This document shows, one piece after another, positions 50,780 to 64,000 of a stretch of 64,000 bases of DNA. Origin of the DNA: Brugia malayi (Eukaryota; Nematoda; Chromadorea; Rhabditida; Onchocercidae); contig NW_025062478.1 of the NCBI RefSeq assembly GCF_000002995.4, positions 4,812,001 through 4,876,000 of the forward strand. Reading direction: 5' to 3'. Under the pieces are notes generated by a model that worked only from the letters and a program-made list of their open reading frames with translations, searched no databases and was not told the DNA's origin. Every line of letters starts with the position of its first letter. Position 1 is the first letter of the stretch. A program made the position numbers and the translations under genes.

Positions 50780-53700
50780 AACTCATCAGAATCTTTGTGT
50801 CGTGATAATTCATCAGGACCCGATACAAACGTCATATATCATCTCCATCTGTGGGGATGATAATTGTCCCAGGGCATAATGATTCAAATGTTGACGAAAT
50901 GAGAAATAAAGAAATTGTTTTATCTTTCAAATTCTCTTCATATAGCAAGTATATCACTCATTTCTTTCCACATTAGAGTTCAATTCCTGAAGTCGCACGG
51001 GGATTTCATTACACATTTCTCTCTTTCTCCTCATTCTACAACACTATAAACAGCAAAGCAAATGGATCAAAAATGATTAAATGGCTAATGCCATAAGGTG
51101 CTTCTTTGAGAAGTTGGGTTACTTTTTAAGCTAATTTTAAGGTAATACAGTGCATCAAATTAACTCCATAATATCAATAACAACCAGAGCATTAATAATT
51201 CCTTTTGATAACCTGTTTGATAATATAGATTAATTTTCGGTAGTGTAGATAATTGGTATATTATCATTTCCGCATATTCGACATTAAGATTAGCGGATAA
51301 TTAGATGAATTTTTCGCTTAGATGGTTTCGAGAGAAAATGTGATATTTCTGACTAATTGCAGTCGCAAAAGTGATCGAGCAGAATGTGGGCAGAAGAATA
51401 TTTGCTTTCAAACTTTTTATTTCACGGATTTTATAAGAGTTCACCTGTCTTGTATTTGGAGATGTGATATATTTATGGTTTGTTAGCACAACATTTAAGA
51501 TATTTTGAGTCTGATAAGTCATTTACCTTTATTACATTGATGCTAAGACCTAAAATGCTTAGTATTTGCTGATGAAATGAAGATAGCTATAGCTGTGAAA
51601 TGAAACAAATAGAACTAATTAAAAGGGCTAGTACAGAGTGCACAAAAACTTTTTCACAATTTTGCTACGCTAATAAGTTCTGAAATAATTGCATATCATT
51701 TTTTCAAAAGACCATTTTCAATGAAATTCGCTTAAAATTTATGGTCCTCTTTTCATTTCAATTAATTCATTAATAGCATTTACCTTAAATGGAAATTAAA
51801 AAAATTCTAAATGGAATAATTCTTGTGAATTTGCAACATTCTTGCATTGATATTAATGGATTTGCGACACTGTAAGCAATTTCCGTTATTTTTTAAAGTG
51901 TTGAAATCAAGAAAATCTAATGCTTTCCAGTCATTTTGACTAATGATAGCTTTTAATAGAATTGTTGATCTATCATTGCCTCATTCAACATTTCTCTTAG
52001 TAGTAAATATATTAATTCAAATTAGTAAGAAAGAATTCCGTACTTACCGGATACAGTTTTCTGTTTGAACTGTATGTCGTTATAACATATCATGTGAAAC
52101 TCTACATAGTTGACATATTCATACAAATGTTTTATCTATTTATCCCGAAATGGAGGCATTGTCACCTCTTTGAATGACTGTGGCATACAATTTCTGGTTG
52201 ACATATAATTAATGGACAGATTAAAATGATAAAGTAGCTAACGTTTTGATCCTTTCTCGGGGTATAATAAAGTGTTAATTGACAATTTTCTGATATTTAG
52301 TTCCGTTCCCTATGAGCTAAACGTTTGAAATAATTTTGCTGCTTTGATTATCTGTTAGTAACTTTACCAATCGTTTTAATGATGAATTCATTTGTAACAT
52401 GAGACTGAAAATGCCAAAAATCCTAAATTTAATTATTTTAATATTAATGTCTTTATTAGTTCATCGTTTAAAAATAATTGGTAATCTTTTCTCAATAAAA
52501 TATCTATCAACGAATGCATATGTACTGCGAATATTATCGATCAGGGATAATTAAATGATCATTTGATGGTAACAGGAAAAGAATTCCAAAAAGATATCTT
52601 AAATTAAAAAGCAAAAAATAAACAAAGAATGGAAAAGTTTACGCAGATCACGTAATCTATCCCTCATCAAGCAATTATTCAATAAGTAGAACTGCTATGT
52701 AGTGCACTGGCAATTACCAAATGCTGTTTATTTCCCTCTCATCCTTTTGTCCAATAACAACGATCGGGTCGAAACCAGTTCCACTAATTATGCAAGAAGA
52801 AAGTGGTTTTTCTTTTCTCCCTCTCCCTCTCTCTTTCTTTTTATTTCTTAACAAAGAAACGGGAAAAAAGGAGAAAGAGAGTGATTATCAAATACGGTTA
52901 TAAGTGTTAAGAATTTTTCTCACTTTATGGAGACCAATTTTTACTCAATTTACCACACACAAATAATCATCCAATTATTACTACAAAAGATTATGGTCAT
53001 TGAAGCTATGAAAATTTTGGAGAAACTATCAAATTTTTAAAATTTTAAACATCACAGTGCCAATGAAATTTGACATTTATCTTTTTATCGCAGAAGGATC
53101 GTGTTTTAGGCAAAAAATGAACTAAAACCGTTGAAGAGAATCGAAGATTTGAATGCTATAAAAATTATTCATTTAAAAGACACATATCAGTAATGAATCA
53201 TCATAATACAAATTTGATAACTTCGGAAAATAGAGTAAATTTGATATCAATTTCTGGCTTTACAGTCAGACTTTGAAAAGTGCTTCTTTCAGAAAAAAAA
53301 AAAGAAAAACAAGAAGGCATAATTACTCATCTTTTACTAATTCAATCTTTGACATCGTTTGCGACTAAATAGCGAAGCAATTGCAGATATCTCTTAATAT
53401 TTTTCAAAATAAAATGACCTATTTTTTCTTAATCCGAAAATAAAAGTGAAAAAAAGGATGAAGGCAGGATGCATTATTTAACATATATTTTATGCGATTT
53501 AGTTTTTCAGCAATCACGTCTGAAGCTTCTGGCCAGTAAACTTTTTCCGACAAAACTCAAATTTCTTATGTTTCTTAATATATAATTCCTAACCATATAA
53601 TTTTGGAGCAGCTATTTTAATTGAATTTTGTTCCAGGCGAAACAAATTTGCAATCTTATCAAGTTTACTTATTATCAAATTATCGCATTCAAATTCATGA

Positions 53701-55216
53701 ATTAAAAGCAAAGTGTGTAAAAAAGAAAAAAATTTGTGTCTTTTTTTGCAAATGTTTGAGGTAAGAAAAGAAGAATTTGTGAAGTGAATTTTAATTACGA
53801 AAAAACGGTTTGGAATCTTTTTATTTTGAAATGATAAGCTAACTTTGGTCTCTTTATTAGTGTCTTCCCTTGTTTCAGTAGCATTGACATCTGTCATCTG
53901 ATATGCTCTTAATTAGCAAGAATGAATTCACATTGAAATGAATTTAACCGCCATATCATTGATTTCTCTTTTCAAAAAGCAATTAACAACCTTTTCATAG
54001 GGACTATTTCTTCTCTTTGATTGCAGCTCTCATTTTGCAATTAAATCTATTTGATAGCATTAAACTCTTAAATTAAATTTTAAAATACACTTTTCATTTC
54101 AAGTAGAATTTTTTACAAATGAAGATATCTACCGAAAATTTCTGCTAATTTATCTCATACAAAAAAATTTCCCATTGTGAAATTTTCGGCTTAATAAGAA
54201 CGAAGTGAATTGCTGAAACTATTTTAACGTTGAACAAACACAACAAAAAAAAAGAGAGGGAAATAAAGCTAAAATAGTAAATTTGATATGCATGGAGAGA
54301 TAGATGAGCGCCCTGTCACATTTACTTCATTCAAGGACGATTTTGTGATTTTCAGAAACTGTGATTTCATATCGAAATTGGTAACAAACCTAAAATACAC
54401 TAGAAGGAGCCCATCTATGTTCTCTATGTATACAGTAAGTATAATTCTTCTACAATGAAGGAAGAAAAGTAATAAATTGCCTAAGAGATTACATCTCATT
54501 CATTTTTAATTTAAAGTTATTATATCAAACGACTCATCCAATCCTTATTATTTAATCTCTTAATTTTCATAAATTTAAAATTTTGCGAAATTTTTAATTA
54601 GCTAATGGATGAAACATTTTGAAGTGAATTTTTCAATTTCTTTTTTAGAATATATTATACTGATGTAATATAGTTGAGAAGTTGAAGTCGAGTAATACCG
54701 CTTTTTAATCTCGTTTTTCACTCAAGTTTAGCTAAAAAAATCCGATTTTAGATTTAAGAACTCGAGCTCCACAATCATTAAGCGTGATTGGTGACGTAAA
54801 TCACGCACTGATCTTCTAGTGTTATTCGTAATACGGATTTATGAGCTATTTACCGAAGCACTTCTTTCAATTAGTATCACTGATTAGAAATGGCAAGAGG
54901 GCGCAAAAAATATGAATCGTTTGATTACATTTAATTATTTATTTTCACTTTGCCTTTTCGAATAATTTAAAGTTGTACACAGCAGTATCTTTCTTTTTTG
55001 AGAAAGGATAAGCTGAATCAGTTTTTTAGTGGTCACCATATAAAAAAAGTGAAAGCAAATCATTAAAGAATCTTTAGATCTCAATTTTGGAATTAACTTT
55101 TAAAATTCATCAACAATATGATTGTTATCAGCAAGCTTTTTATCAACAAAGCTTAATCGTGAAGCAGTTGTCTTTTGAATAACCAATTGTTTTTTATTTA
55201 TTGTTTTGTTTTTATG

Positions 55217-55239
55217 AAAAAAAAAAAAAAAAAAAAAAA
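55217..55239. repeat. Poly-A tract of 23
   Basis: Homopolymer run with no recognisable retroposed sequence upstream. Confidence 0.9.
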
Positions 55240-58200
55240 GACAAAGCCAATAAAAAGAGATTTTTGTCATAAAAGACAATTCTTAAACCAATTTGTTGGT
55301 TAGTATATATCAAAAATATTTCGAATAATACGTGATTATAATATTAGCTATCAAAAAACTAATAATTTTTGTTGTGAAATTTTGTTGCGTCAAAAGATCC
55401 TCCGAAGGTTCTGAAGTGTTCTACAATTAATGATGGAGATAACTGATACTGTATGATATTTGATTAGCTAAGACTATTAGAAATGTCATTCGTGCCACGT
55501 GGTACCACTATCATATATGCTGTTTTTTCGATGTCCTTAAAGTTGTCATCAACATCGTCAATGTCACCGTTCCACTTTTCCTTCTTTCCATTTGTTTTTT
55601 TTACCATTTATTGCCATGTAGTAATTCGTTTTTGTATTTTCATGACCATAAATTTTCCGCAACCTAATCACCTAATTAACCCCTACCCTTTTGCACAACA
55701 AATCTTTGATGACAGGTAAGCAGAAAATGTGAGCAAAAAATAAAATTGAATACAGAATTGAGCCTTATAGAAAGATCGAATGGAAATTGATATTTTATAA
55801 CTAGGCCATCAAGGCATTTACTGCTTTTGTTAATACCTGTGCTCTCTGTATGTTGATATCAATCCTATTGTTCTCTTGGAAGAAACGGTTTTGTTTTGTA
55901 AATAGTGGAAATAACAAAGTTATCGTGGGAGATGAGGACCAATTTGAATCCTTCATAATCTGACCCCTATCATAAAAGTCATTACTTGTTATCACTATTA
56001 TTACTTGCTGGTGGCACCTAAAGAAAAACGATTGAATTTTACATCGGAAATATTTTATGAGACAATAATATTCTCGATATGTGAAAGGAACGAGACAGGG
56101 AAGAATAAAAGGAATAAAATATGGGAGAAAATGTGTGTATACGATCGAATAAGAGAAAGAGAGGAAGGGAGAGGGAATAATGTATAAAAATAAAATATGT
56201 CTTAAATTGTGACACATTTTAAAGAGTATCATTGACTATTTTGATGAGTATCATTCTGTAATACAACACAGAATCATAGATCTTTGAGAGAGAATGAAGA
56301 AGAGAGAGAAGATTAGTCATAAAATTTTTAATAGCTGAATGTCTTTTGTGTCTCCGCTTGGATATTATCATTTCATTTCATGTACTTGCGTATCAGTGTT
56401 TTGATATGACCAAATAAATCTTTCATGCATCCAAGAATTGCCCCCAGTAATCCTCCTTTTACTACAGTGACCTATTCCCTTACTGCTACCGGTCAACTGT
56501 CACATACATGTCCATATCGACATACATATTGTTATTTTTTCTTGCTTGATTCCTGTTGAATTTATAAAAAAATTGATTTTGTAGTTTTCTTTCGAAATAA
56601 AGCTTTAAAAAATGGGTTTCGAAGAAATCACAGCTGTATGAATGTGATGAGAATAAATGAATGATTACGTTGTTTCATGAAAGACTAAGTCAGACAGAAG
56701 CGGAATTTAGAGAGAATGGTGATTCATGAATCAGAATATACATCTATTTGATCATTCTTTCTTTGAAACTCAAAATAGTTTTTAAATCTTCGGTTGATTT
56801 ACCGCTGTTAATCAATTTAATGGATTAGAGATGTAAAAAAGAACTTTTCTTCATCTATATAGTCCTCATAAAGAAACCTATTAATGACAGATTTTTCCAA
56901 ACAGCACTCGCAAATTTTAAAACTGAATTGAACTAGCTCTAACGAGTACTTTAACATACTTTGTTGATTAGTAACTTATTAATTCTCCAAGTAATATTAT
57001 TATTGAATGGATGTAATCATAAAAGTGCTGCTACTCAATCTGTAAGAATGCGAAAAATTTTTAATTAACCCTTTAGGATTTATTTATATAAAAGAACTTC
57101 TACTCTTGTTGATGCATATCTTCCTCATAAATCATTTATTATAGCGCTCGAAAAAAAAATGAGGAAAAAATTTATTGTTTAAAAAATGAAACAAAATTTG
57201 TAACACAAAATATTTAAATCGAAAAGAGACAAAGAATATGATTTTGTAAAAGAATTCAGGAATAAATTCACGAAAATTCTTTGTTCTCATTTTTAAAAGT
57301 GACTTTTTTTTTGTTTTTTGTTTTTCTTTGAAATTATCCGAGAACAATTTTTATTAAAGCATTTGTCCTTTGGTAATTCATTTGACGCACTAAATATTGT
57401 CATAAGTACACTTGAAAATCACTATTTCAGTTTCGTAATTTTTCACAAAGATTCCACGAAGTTAAGAGTGCATAGGTAGATTGGTTAATGATGCACAACT
57501 GTTGCTATCATCTACAGAAATGATTGTTTTAGGGTTCAAAATCTATCCGATAATTTTGCAAATGAAATCACATTTGAAAAATTTGACATGTTATTATACA
57601 AATAGTATTTGGCATGTTTTTAATTATCTCTAAAACAAATTAAATGAAAACTATGTATTCTTCCTTATTTCTGGGATTCCTTGATTCCATTTTCTATGAT
57701 TGATGAGAATGGCCGTGAGAATACGTGTTTAGTTGATTAAAGCAAGCATCTTACGCAATTAATTTACAAAATATTAAAGCCGCATGTGAGATTCACCTCC
57801 ATGTATGAAAGTTTCATGCTACATCACTTAATGACTGCTGGAAAACTTACTCACTTCAAAACGAATTTAGAAAAGATCTGAAATCTGAATCATCCTCACA
57901 TTTTAAAAAATACGTGAAATATTGTGAAGAGAATATGCTGCCTTTTTAAATATATGAGAACTTAAAGTGAGAACAAGTTAAAATCAAATTTTAATTGATT
58001 TTCTCATATGATTTTTTGTCTTCTTTGGATCATATGTTTGCGATTATTCTTTGTGTGGCTTATGGCTGTCAATTGTTAGAGCTAATCAGTCTTGCTTATC
58101 ATCAAATTATGAAATAAATAAATTTTTATAAATTTCTATGAAACAAATTCTACCATCCCATATCTAATTCTTCCACCAAATTATTATAACTTTCACAATA

Positions 58201-58959
58201 ATATATATTTTTTTGTGCTACAAAGTTGAAAAAGTTTATTGTTTCTACTTCCTTAATGAATATCAATTTTCACCCTGTTTTCTCTATAGTTACTAACAAT
58301 ATATATATTTGGATGGTAGCAATAAGGAACAGAACTTTCCTGAAACTTACATTTTTTTTTTTTTATAGTATGCTATTTTGTTAACAGAACAGGAATTATT
58401 AAGTATAATCGGATGAAATTTGCATATACACATCAGTAGTAGGAAAAAGTTATGATAACTGATACTATAAGATTAAATTTTATCTTTGTGTAGTTCATCT
58501 GAAATATTACTTCAATGAAATATCGAAAAGGTAAAAGTTTGACAATTGCAATTTTAACAGAAGAAAAGTGTTATTATATCTTATTGAATGGAGTGGTATG
58601 GGACAGGAAAAAACAGAATCCATCATTTTGAAGAAACATCGGTATTGCGGTAATCAAGAAAATGTTATCAACGTGATCTTTCCAAACAATTTGTCTCGCA
58701 TTTTTAGTAATTGATACTAAGTTTGAAAATGAAAGTTTCCTACTAAAAAAATCTAACAATAACCATTCTCAAGTAAATTATTTCGAAAAAAATTTTAATA
58801 ACTAAGTAGATCCAAATGTTTTTGGTTATTTTGTAATGATCGACTTTCTGAAAAATTGCCCGAAATACTATTTCATTTAAAAAATAGATAAGTACGATTA
58901 ATTTTATTCTTCTTTTTTTTGATTTTTTTTGTAAACATAACTTGCAGTTTTTCCTCCCT

Positions 58960-59016
58960 TCATTCCTTCATTCATCCAATTCATTCATTCAATTCATTCA
59001 TTCATTCTCTCATTCA
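58960..59016. repeat. CATT/ATTC tetranucleotide repeat
   Basis: About a dozen imperfect CATT units (CATTCATTCATT with single-base interruptions) run through this interval. The serine, phenylalanine and histidine-rich open frame across it is a repeat translation. Confidence 0.85.
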
Positions 59017-62000
59017 AATCCAACTACCCAAAATCTTACTCATCAAAAAGGAAAAAAAATTCTTTGGAACCTTAGCTATAGTGTAGCATTCTCTTCGCTC
59101 TTTTTTCAATTACCCAAACGACAAATATTTTTGGTCTTTTTTAGTTCTATCCGTTTGCAACAATAATTCAGGCATTCCAACTTATATTTTAGTCGCTGTT
59201 TCATCTTTTTGCTTTCCGAAAGGAAATCTGGTTTATGATTTTAGTCCATTTCTTACAGTTGCCCTTAGCACGGGTAGGCTTTTTCTTTTATCAATAATTT
59301 GATGAGTCGAAGCAAAGAATTTCACTCAAAATTCACTGCTTTTATTTTTACTTATTTCAATTTTTGGGTAATGCAAAATTACTTTTTTATGAAATTTTGA
59401 ATAAAATTAAAGGGAAATATTTCTAAACATAAATATTTATGTAAATCTAGGCAGTAAATTGTAGTTTTACATATTTATTTATTGTTTACTTTATATTTAA
59501 TCATAGTTATTATTATGATATACTTAAACCTGAAATGACTTGGAGCTAAAAATAAAAAATCTTCGATTCAATTCTAGTCACTAACTGGAAATTATTTCAT
59601 GATTTAATGAGTGGGAATAGATTAGTATTCATATATGCGAAGCTATCATATACGCGAAGTTTGATGATTACTTTTCATGAGCAGTAAAATGACGAAAAAT
59701 TAAAAGAGAAATTTAGCGAGGCTCTCGCAAAATACAAATGACATATGATTTATAGTATTTAAATGTAAATCATATATTTTGAAATACCTGTAAACAACTA
59801 GTGTCACCCATTTCTATCGCAAAAAGGTAATGTTGTCATAAGTGATAAGTAGTGTTATTATGTCCTTTCCGATTTATAACTCAGAAAAAAAAGCCATTCA
59901 ACTTGCAGAGTACCACTAATCTATGGTGTTCATCTAATCCCTATCTGATATACATCACTTATTTAACTTCTGCTATTTACATAATTTGTAATAATTTCTT
60001 AACCTGTATGATAATACTTGACCATAATTCCTATCAATGACAATCTGCGTTAACTTTTAGCTAAATTATCTGCGAAATTTCAAGATTATTTCTATAGGAA
60101 GCACATCATAGTTTTCATGTAATAGATGAAGAAATAGTAAATGTGCACTCTTCTGATTATCATACTGTGAAAGATTAAGGTGGTGATGAATTGAGGGTAG
60201 TTACAGGTAGATAAATTGAGGGTTGCTGCGAATGGGTAAGGTAAGTGGAGCATTCCTGTTCACTTATTTCTGTGTTATGTGTGCAAAATGTGACGAAGTT
60301 GTGTCTACCATTGTGCTCATATTATATGTTCATTCATATACGAATAATTTTCTTGAATTTTTGAAATGCAAACCATAAATTGTTCACTTGCATAGTGTTT
60401 CACTATATATAAGATAGTTCTGTTCTTGGATCACATTTGAGGGATATTGGAAAAACTAACAATTACAATGATGGAGTAAAATATTAAAGAAATGAGGTCC
60501 TCTCCTCTTTTTATCCCACGAAATTTTTTATTTCTTCGTTCTTTTAAGAAGGAGAAGTTAGTAATTGAGCTGGTTGTTTATACCCTTTTTCTCTTTTCTT
60601 GAGAAATGAGTGGAGCAATTTAGTGATTGTCACTTGTCACTCAAATTGTACTTCAATCTTTGCTACTGCGATGAACAACCAAGTCGCCCAACCTTCAATT
60701 CACTATTTTCTCAACTAAACTTCACCACTCAATTCTAAACTCATTCGGTTGCATACAATTTATTTTGAGCCTTTTCAATATTGCAAATTTCTCCCTCCTT
60801 TGCAACATCTGAACAATAAATCTAATTGCAATACGAAAAATGCAAAACTGCATGCAAAAATTTAAACAAGCGAAGATATTATTGTATATTGGCTATAGTT
60901 CCAGTTAGCCATAGCTCATTTCCATTTTAAGCAGAATCATTTCGTAATTGATTCTAAATAGAGTTAACACCAAAGTCAAATTTTCAGCTACGATTTTAAA
61001 AAATCCAGCTGAAACTTTTCAACAAAATGTTTTTTCCAACAGTGAAGTAAATGTCCAAAGGCGTGTAATATTCAAATGCATATATTTGCGACTAATATCT
61101 CTAATGATAGATAGTTTAGTGCTATTAATAGTGCCTATTTTTTGATGAAAAATTTGAAGATGAAGTATTTATCATTGGTTAATTATAGTCTGTTGCCTAT
61201 CTCTCAAGGACAAACAATTCATGAAATCACTGCTAAAATTTATAAATAATGAAATTTTCAAACAATGAAGCTTTAAACAAGAGTTATTCGTTTTATTGTT
61301 GCTTCAAATGCCATCTGTGGGCGCAATTTTAACAAAAAAGCATTATACTATTAAACGCATTCTTTTCCTTTGTTTCGAATTTTGATATGTAGCGGAAAAT
61401 TTGACATAGCTTTCATGTAATGAGCAGGTGCTATAACAAATCTCGGTATAATTTAGCATTGCTTTCTCTTTTTTCGAAATATCAATTCAACTTGTATCAT
61501 TCTGTTCTTTCAATGAATCCATCTCATTTGTTTTGATACAGTCATATGACATCTTTCGAATTTTTTTCATTCATAGTTATCTATCTATTTATTAAGATAT
61601 AAAATATTGCTTTCTCGATTTTGCAATTTTTCTTTAAAATCACTTTCTTCTCTCTTGTATAACTTGAAATAACATATTGTTATTATCATTGTGACTTATC
61701 ATACTATAAAAATTAAGTTATAAAGAATATAAATTTAATTTAAGTCAAAAAGGTCATATTCATCAAAGTATAGGGGAAATCTTTTTCAATTATCCAAATA
61801 TGGAATTTTTTTTTTTTTTAATATGCATAAGAGTATTTTCATGATTACTTATCTTGTTAATTACATTTTTGTAGTTCACACTGGTTAATACTTTCTGTCG
61901 TTTTAACTAACGTAAGTATACAACAACTAAGACGCTTTATTATGTAAGAAGAATTTTCAATATATTAAAAATGACATGACAACTGTTACCTTTCCCATCC

Positions 62001-64000
62001 AACGTGCTTGATGTTTATTACAGGTATATTCAAGTGTATTTGTATTTCTCCACATATATAATTGAAACATTTCAATAGTGATTCACGTAGACGATATTGT
62101 TGATATTTAGTTTTATAGGAATACGTATGTTTTTACGCATCTGTCACCACAGCGCTAAGTATATAACACACTGCTAAATGTTCTATTCATAAATATCCTC
62201 AGTGAAGTTCCTCACTAATTTCTAATTTAAATCGTGCTAATTTTTGCAAAAGCTAAATTAATTTTCTTAATTTAAATTAAACCCTGTGCTAGTCATTAAA
62301 AAAGTTTCAACAAATGTCGCAAATAATATATGTTCATAATTCTACAGCAATATATGTATATGAGTGAATTCAATGCATGAAGTATCTTTTGTTCTTTCAT
62401 ATCGCTGTACACGTTAAACACACGTGGAATATTGTTACTTGATAAGTCTTTTCTAATCTTTCCTTTATTAAATTTGTGAATCACAAAGAAAAAGTGTACA
62501 TTTGATTTTTCAGCGTTGAAATTTTGACGCGAAAAAACGAAATGATAATGAAATATATACTACATTAAGCATTGTGTACGTCTTCAGTATCAGGTAAGCA
62601 CTGTGACACTTCGTACGTCAAACTACAATCAAATTCGAGGCATATATCTTGGAATATCTATACTATATCCTACGTATTTATAAATCCTTAAATTATGAAT
62701 GAAAATTTGGCAGCATATAACAACAGATTACTTCAAGCTTTCACTACTATTATTTTAATACCATAAAAATTGTTCGTTCCCTTGGCTTTGTCTGAAATTA
62801 GAAGTTTGTCAGTAAAATCTTTTTTTGTTTCAAAAAATGAATAAAATATGAGTTTGAATTCTAAAGAATTTAATTAATTGTCATCAAAAAAATATCTCTT
62901 TCTCGCTGCAAAACACACTTAAGAAGCAGTTACAACGCAAGGAGCATCATTATTGCAACTTAAATATTTGAACTTTAAAAATTTCTAGGTTTTTAAAAAT
63001 TATATCTTTTTAAAGCCTTTTTAAAAAATTATGCCTTTTTAACTGATAGCGGCGGTATTGGCATTAAAACGCACGCAGTATGTTGCAGAGGAAATACTGT
63101 ACAGTATACTACCATTCTTCCTCTTCCTCTTCTTTCATCACTTCACTTTCATAAACAAACCCACCACCATTTCATGTATCCTTGGCATATGTTCAAAATG
63201 TGAAATAAATGTATTTGGGTGGGTGATAGATGGGTAATGAACGAATAAGCGATTATGTTCTCCGCCTCATGCGGTTTTGCACTCTGCAAACAGCGTTGCT
63301 TTTTAGTAAACTTTTCATAAAAATTTAAAAAAGAGAAAGTTTTTTTTTCCCTCTGAACTTATGACAAAACTGGTTTGTACTTTTGAACGGGAAAGAATGG
63401 AAAGAAATATATGTCTCTTCCTGTCTTTTACATTAATTTATCTCTTCCATCCTTTATCTGTAACAGAAACTAAAACCTTTTAAAATAATCAACCTGAAAT
63501 TAGCGGAAGATAATCTGGAACATATATATATATATGTCTGTAAGTTCCATTTTAATGATAGGATAAATGTATTATTAGAAATCCAAACGTCCTTCATGTC
63601 ATCGACAGATGTCCTCATGTTTTGAACTTCGTAAACACCATTAAATATTACTAAATTCAAGGGAAAAAAAGAAAATGAAAATTTATTTTCATAGTAGCTC
63701 ACTTTTATCAAATCATTAAAACTGACATGTCCCACTTTATTTTTGGTCTCACAGTTCATTATTTTTATATTAAATTTTTTAACTTTATTAAAAATTATGA
63801 TTCTAAGTTTGAATCCATGAAATCAATTAAATTACTTTACATTCATCAATTCTTTTTTCTAGCTAAAATACTGACAAAAAACAAAAAATGACTTTTCAAT
63901 TTCTAAATTTTGTTTTAAAGCAACTCATCGATTCTTTTTTTCGGAATATCGGAAATATTTACCACTGAATTTTTTAGTTTTAAATTTCGGCTCACACATA

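Larger units (their letters stand above)
50780..64000. other. Gene-poor AT-rich region to the window end; no gene recognised
   Basis: Thirteen kilobases without a gene model I can defend. The longest frames, 55801-56232 minus (143 codons) and 53589-53897 minus (102 codons), show no family motif, signal peptide or splice context. Simple repeats include a 23-A run (55217-55239), CATT/TTCA units (58960-59016), and (TA)n near 63523. A perfect 14-bp palindrome ATACTGTACAGTAT lies at 63094-63107. Confidence 0.5.

Noticed and set aside
58942..59166. Serine/phenylalanine-rich open frame
   Set aside because: It is largely a translation of the CATT tetranucleotide repeat.
1..64000. CRISPR arrays, bacterial operons or prophage
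   Set aside because: The genes are spliced and nematode-like, and no regularly spaced repeats or bacterial signals are present.

Overview
The window is eukaryotic and very probably from a parasitic-type nematode. It is AT-rich, with small phase-conserved exons, introns of about 60 to 1,060 nt ending in the short nematode acceptor (T)nTTTCAG, plausible spliced-leader acceptors a few bases upstream of start codons, and a gene set (meltrin-type ADAM, mitochondrial ICT1, peptide-receptor-like GPCRs) typical of worms. The species cannot be named from sequence alone. No bacterial, viral or CRISPR content was seen.

Layout. (1) 2.3-8.8 kb, plus: a 14-exon membrane ADAM metalloprotease-disintegrin, reassembled exon by exon, with an intact zinc site and a proline-rich cytoplasmic tail; its signal-peptide exon was not found. 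(2) 12.7-14.1 kb: a motif-rich upstream region followed by a two-exon 89-aa gene of unknown function. (3) 16.4-19.4 kb, plus: a six-exon mitochondrial ICT1/mL62 peptidyl-tRNA hydrolase with a presequence and GGQ motif. (4) 24.2-27.4 kb, plus: a six-exon rhodopsin-type GPCR resembling FMRFamide-like peptide receptors. (5) 29.5-30.1 kb, minus: a two-exon gene for a small secreted cysteine-rich protein. (6) 32.9-35.7 kb, minus: a second, seven-exon peptide-receptor-like GPCR, convergent with the first. (7) 35.7-64 kb: a gene-poor AT-rich stretch with no gene I can support.

The main non-genic structure is at 45.4-50.8 kb: two near-identical arms of about 1.24 kb in inverted orientation around a 2.9-kb spacer. 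The arms carry a (CA)n/(GT)n microsatellite and a 57-nt polypyrimidine/polypurine tract. The spacer carries a tRNA-like A-box/B-box module that looks like a SINE head. This is best read as a large foldback or terminal-inverted-repeat element, or a local inverted duplication. Two long hairpins lie between GPCR 1 and the secreted-protein gene.

The genes do not form an operon or a single pathway. The two GPCRs and the secreted protein may form a small signalling/secretory neighbourhood, but only position suggests this. All splice models are hand-built from frame, phase and consensus sites and need transcript support.
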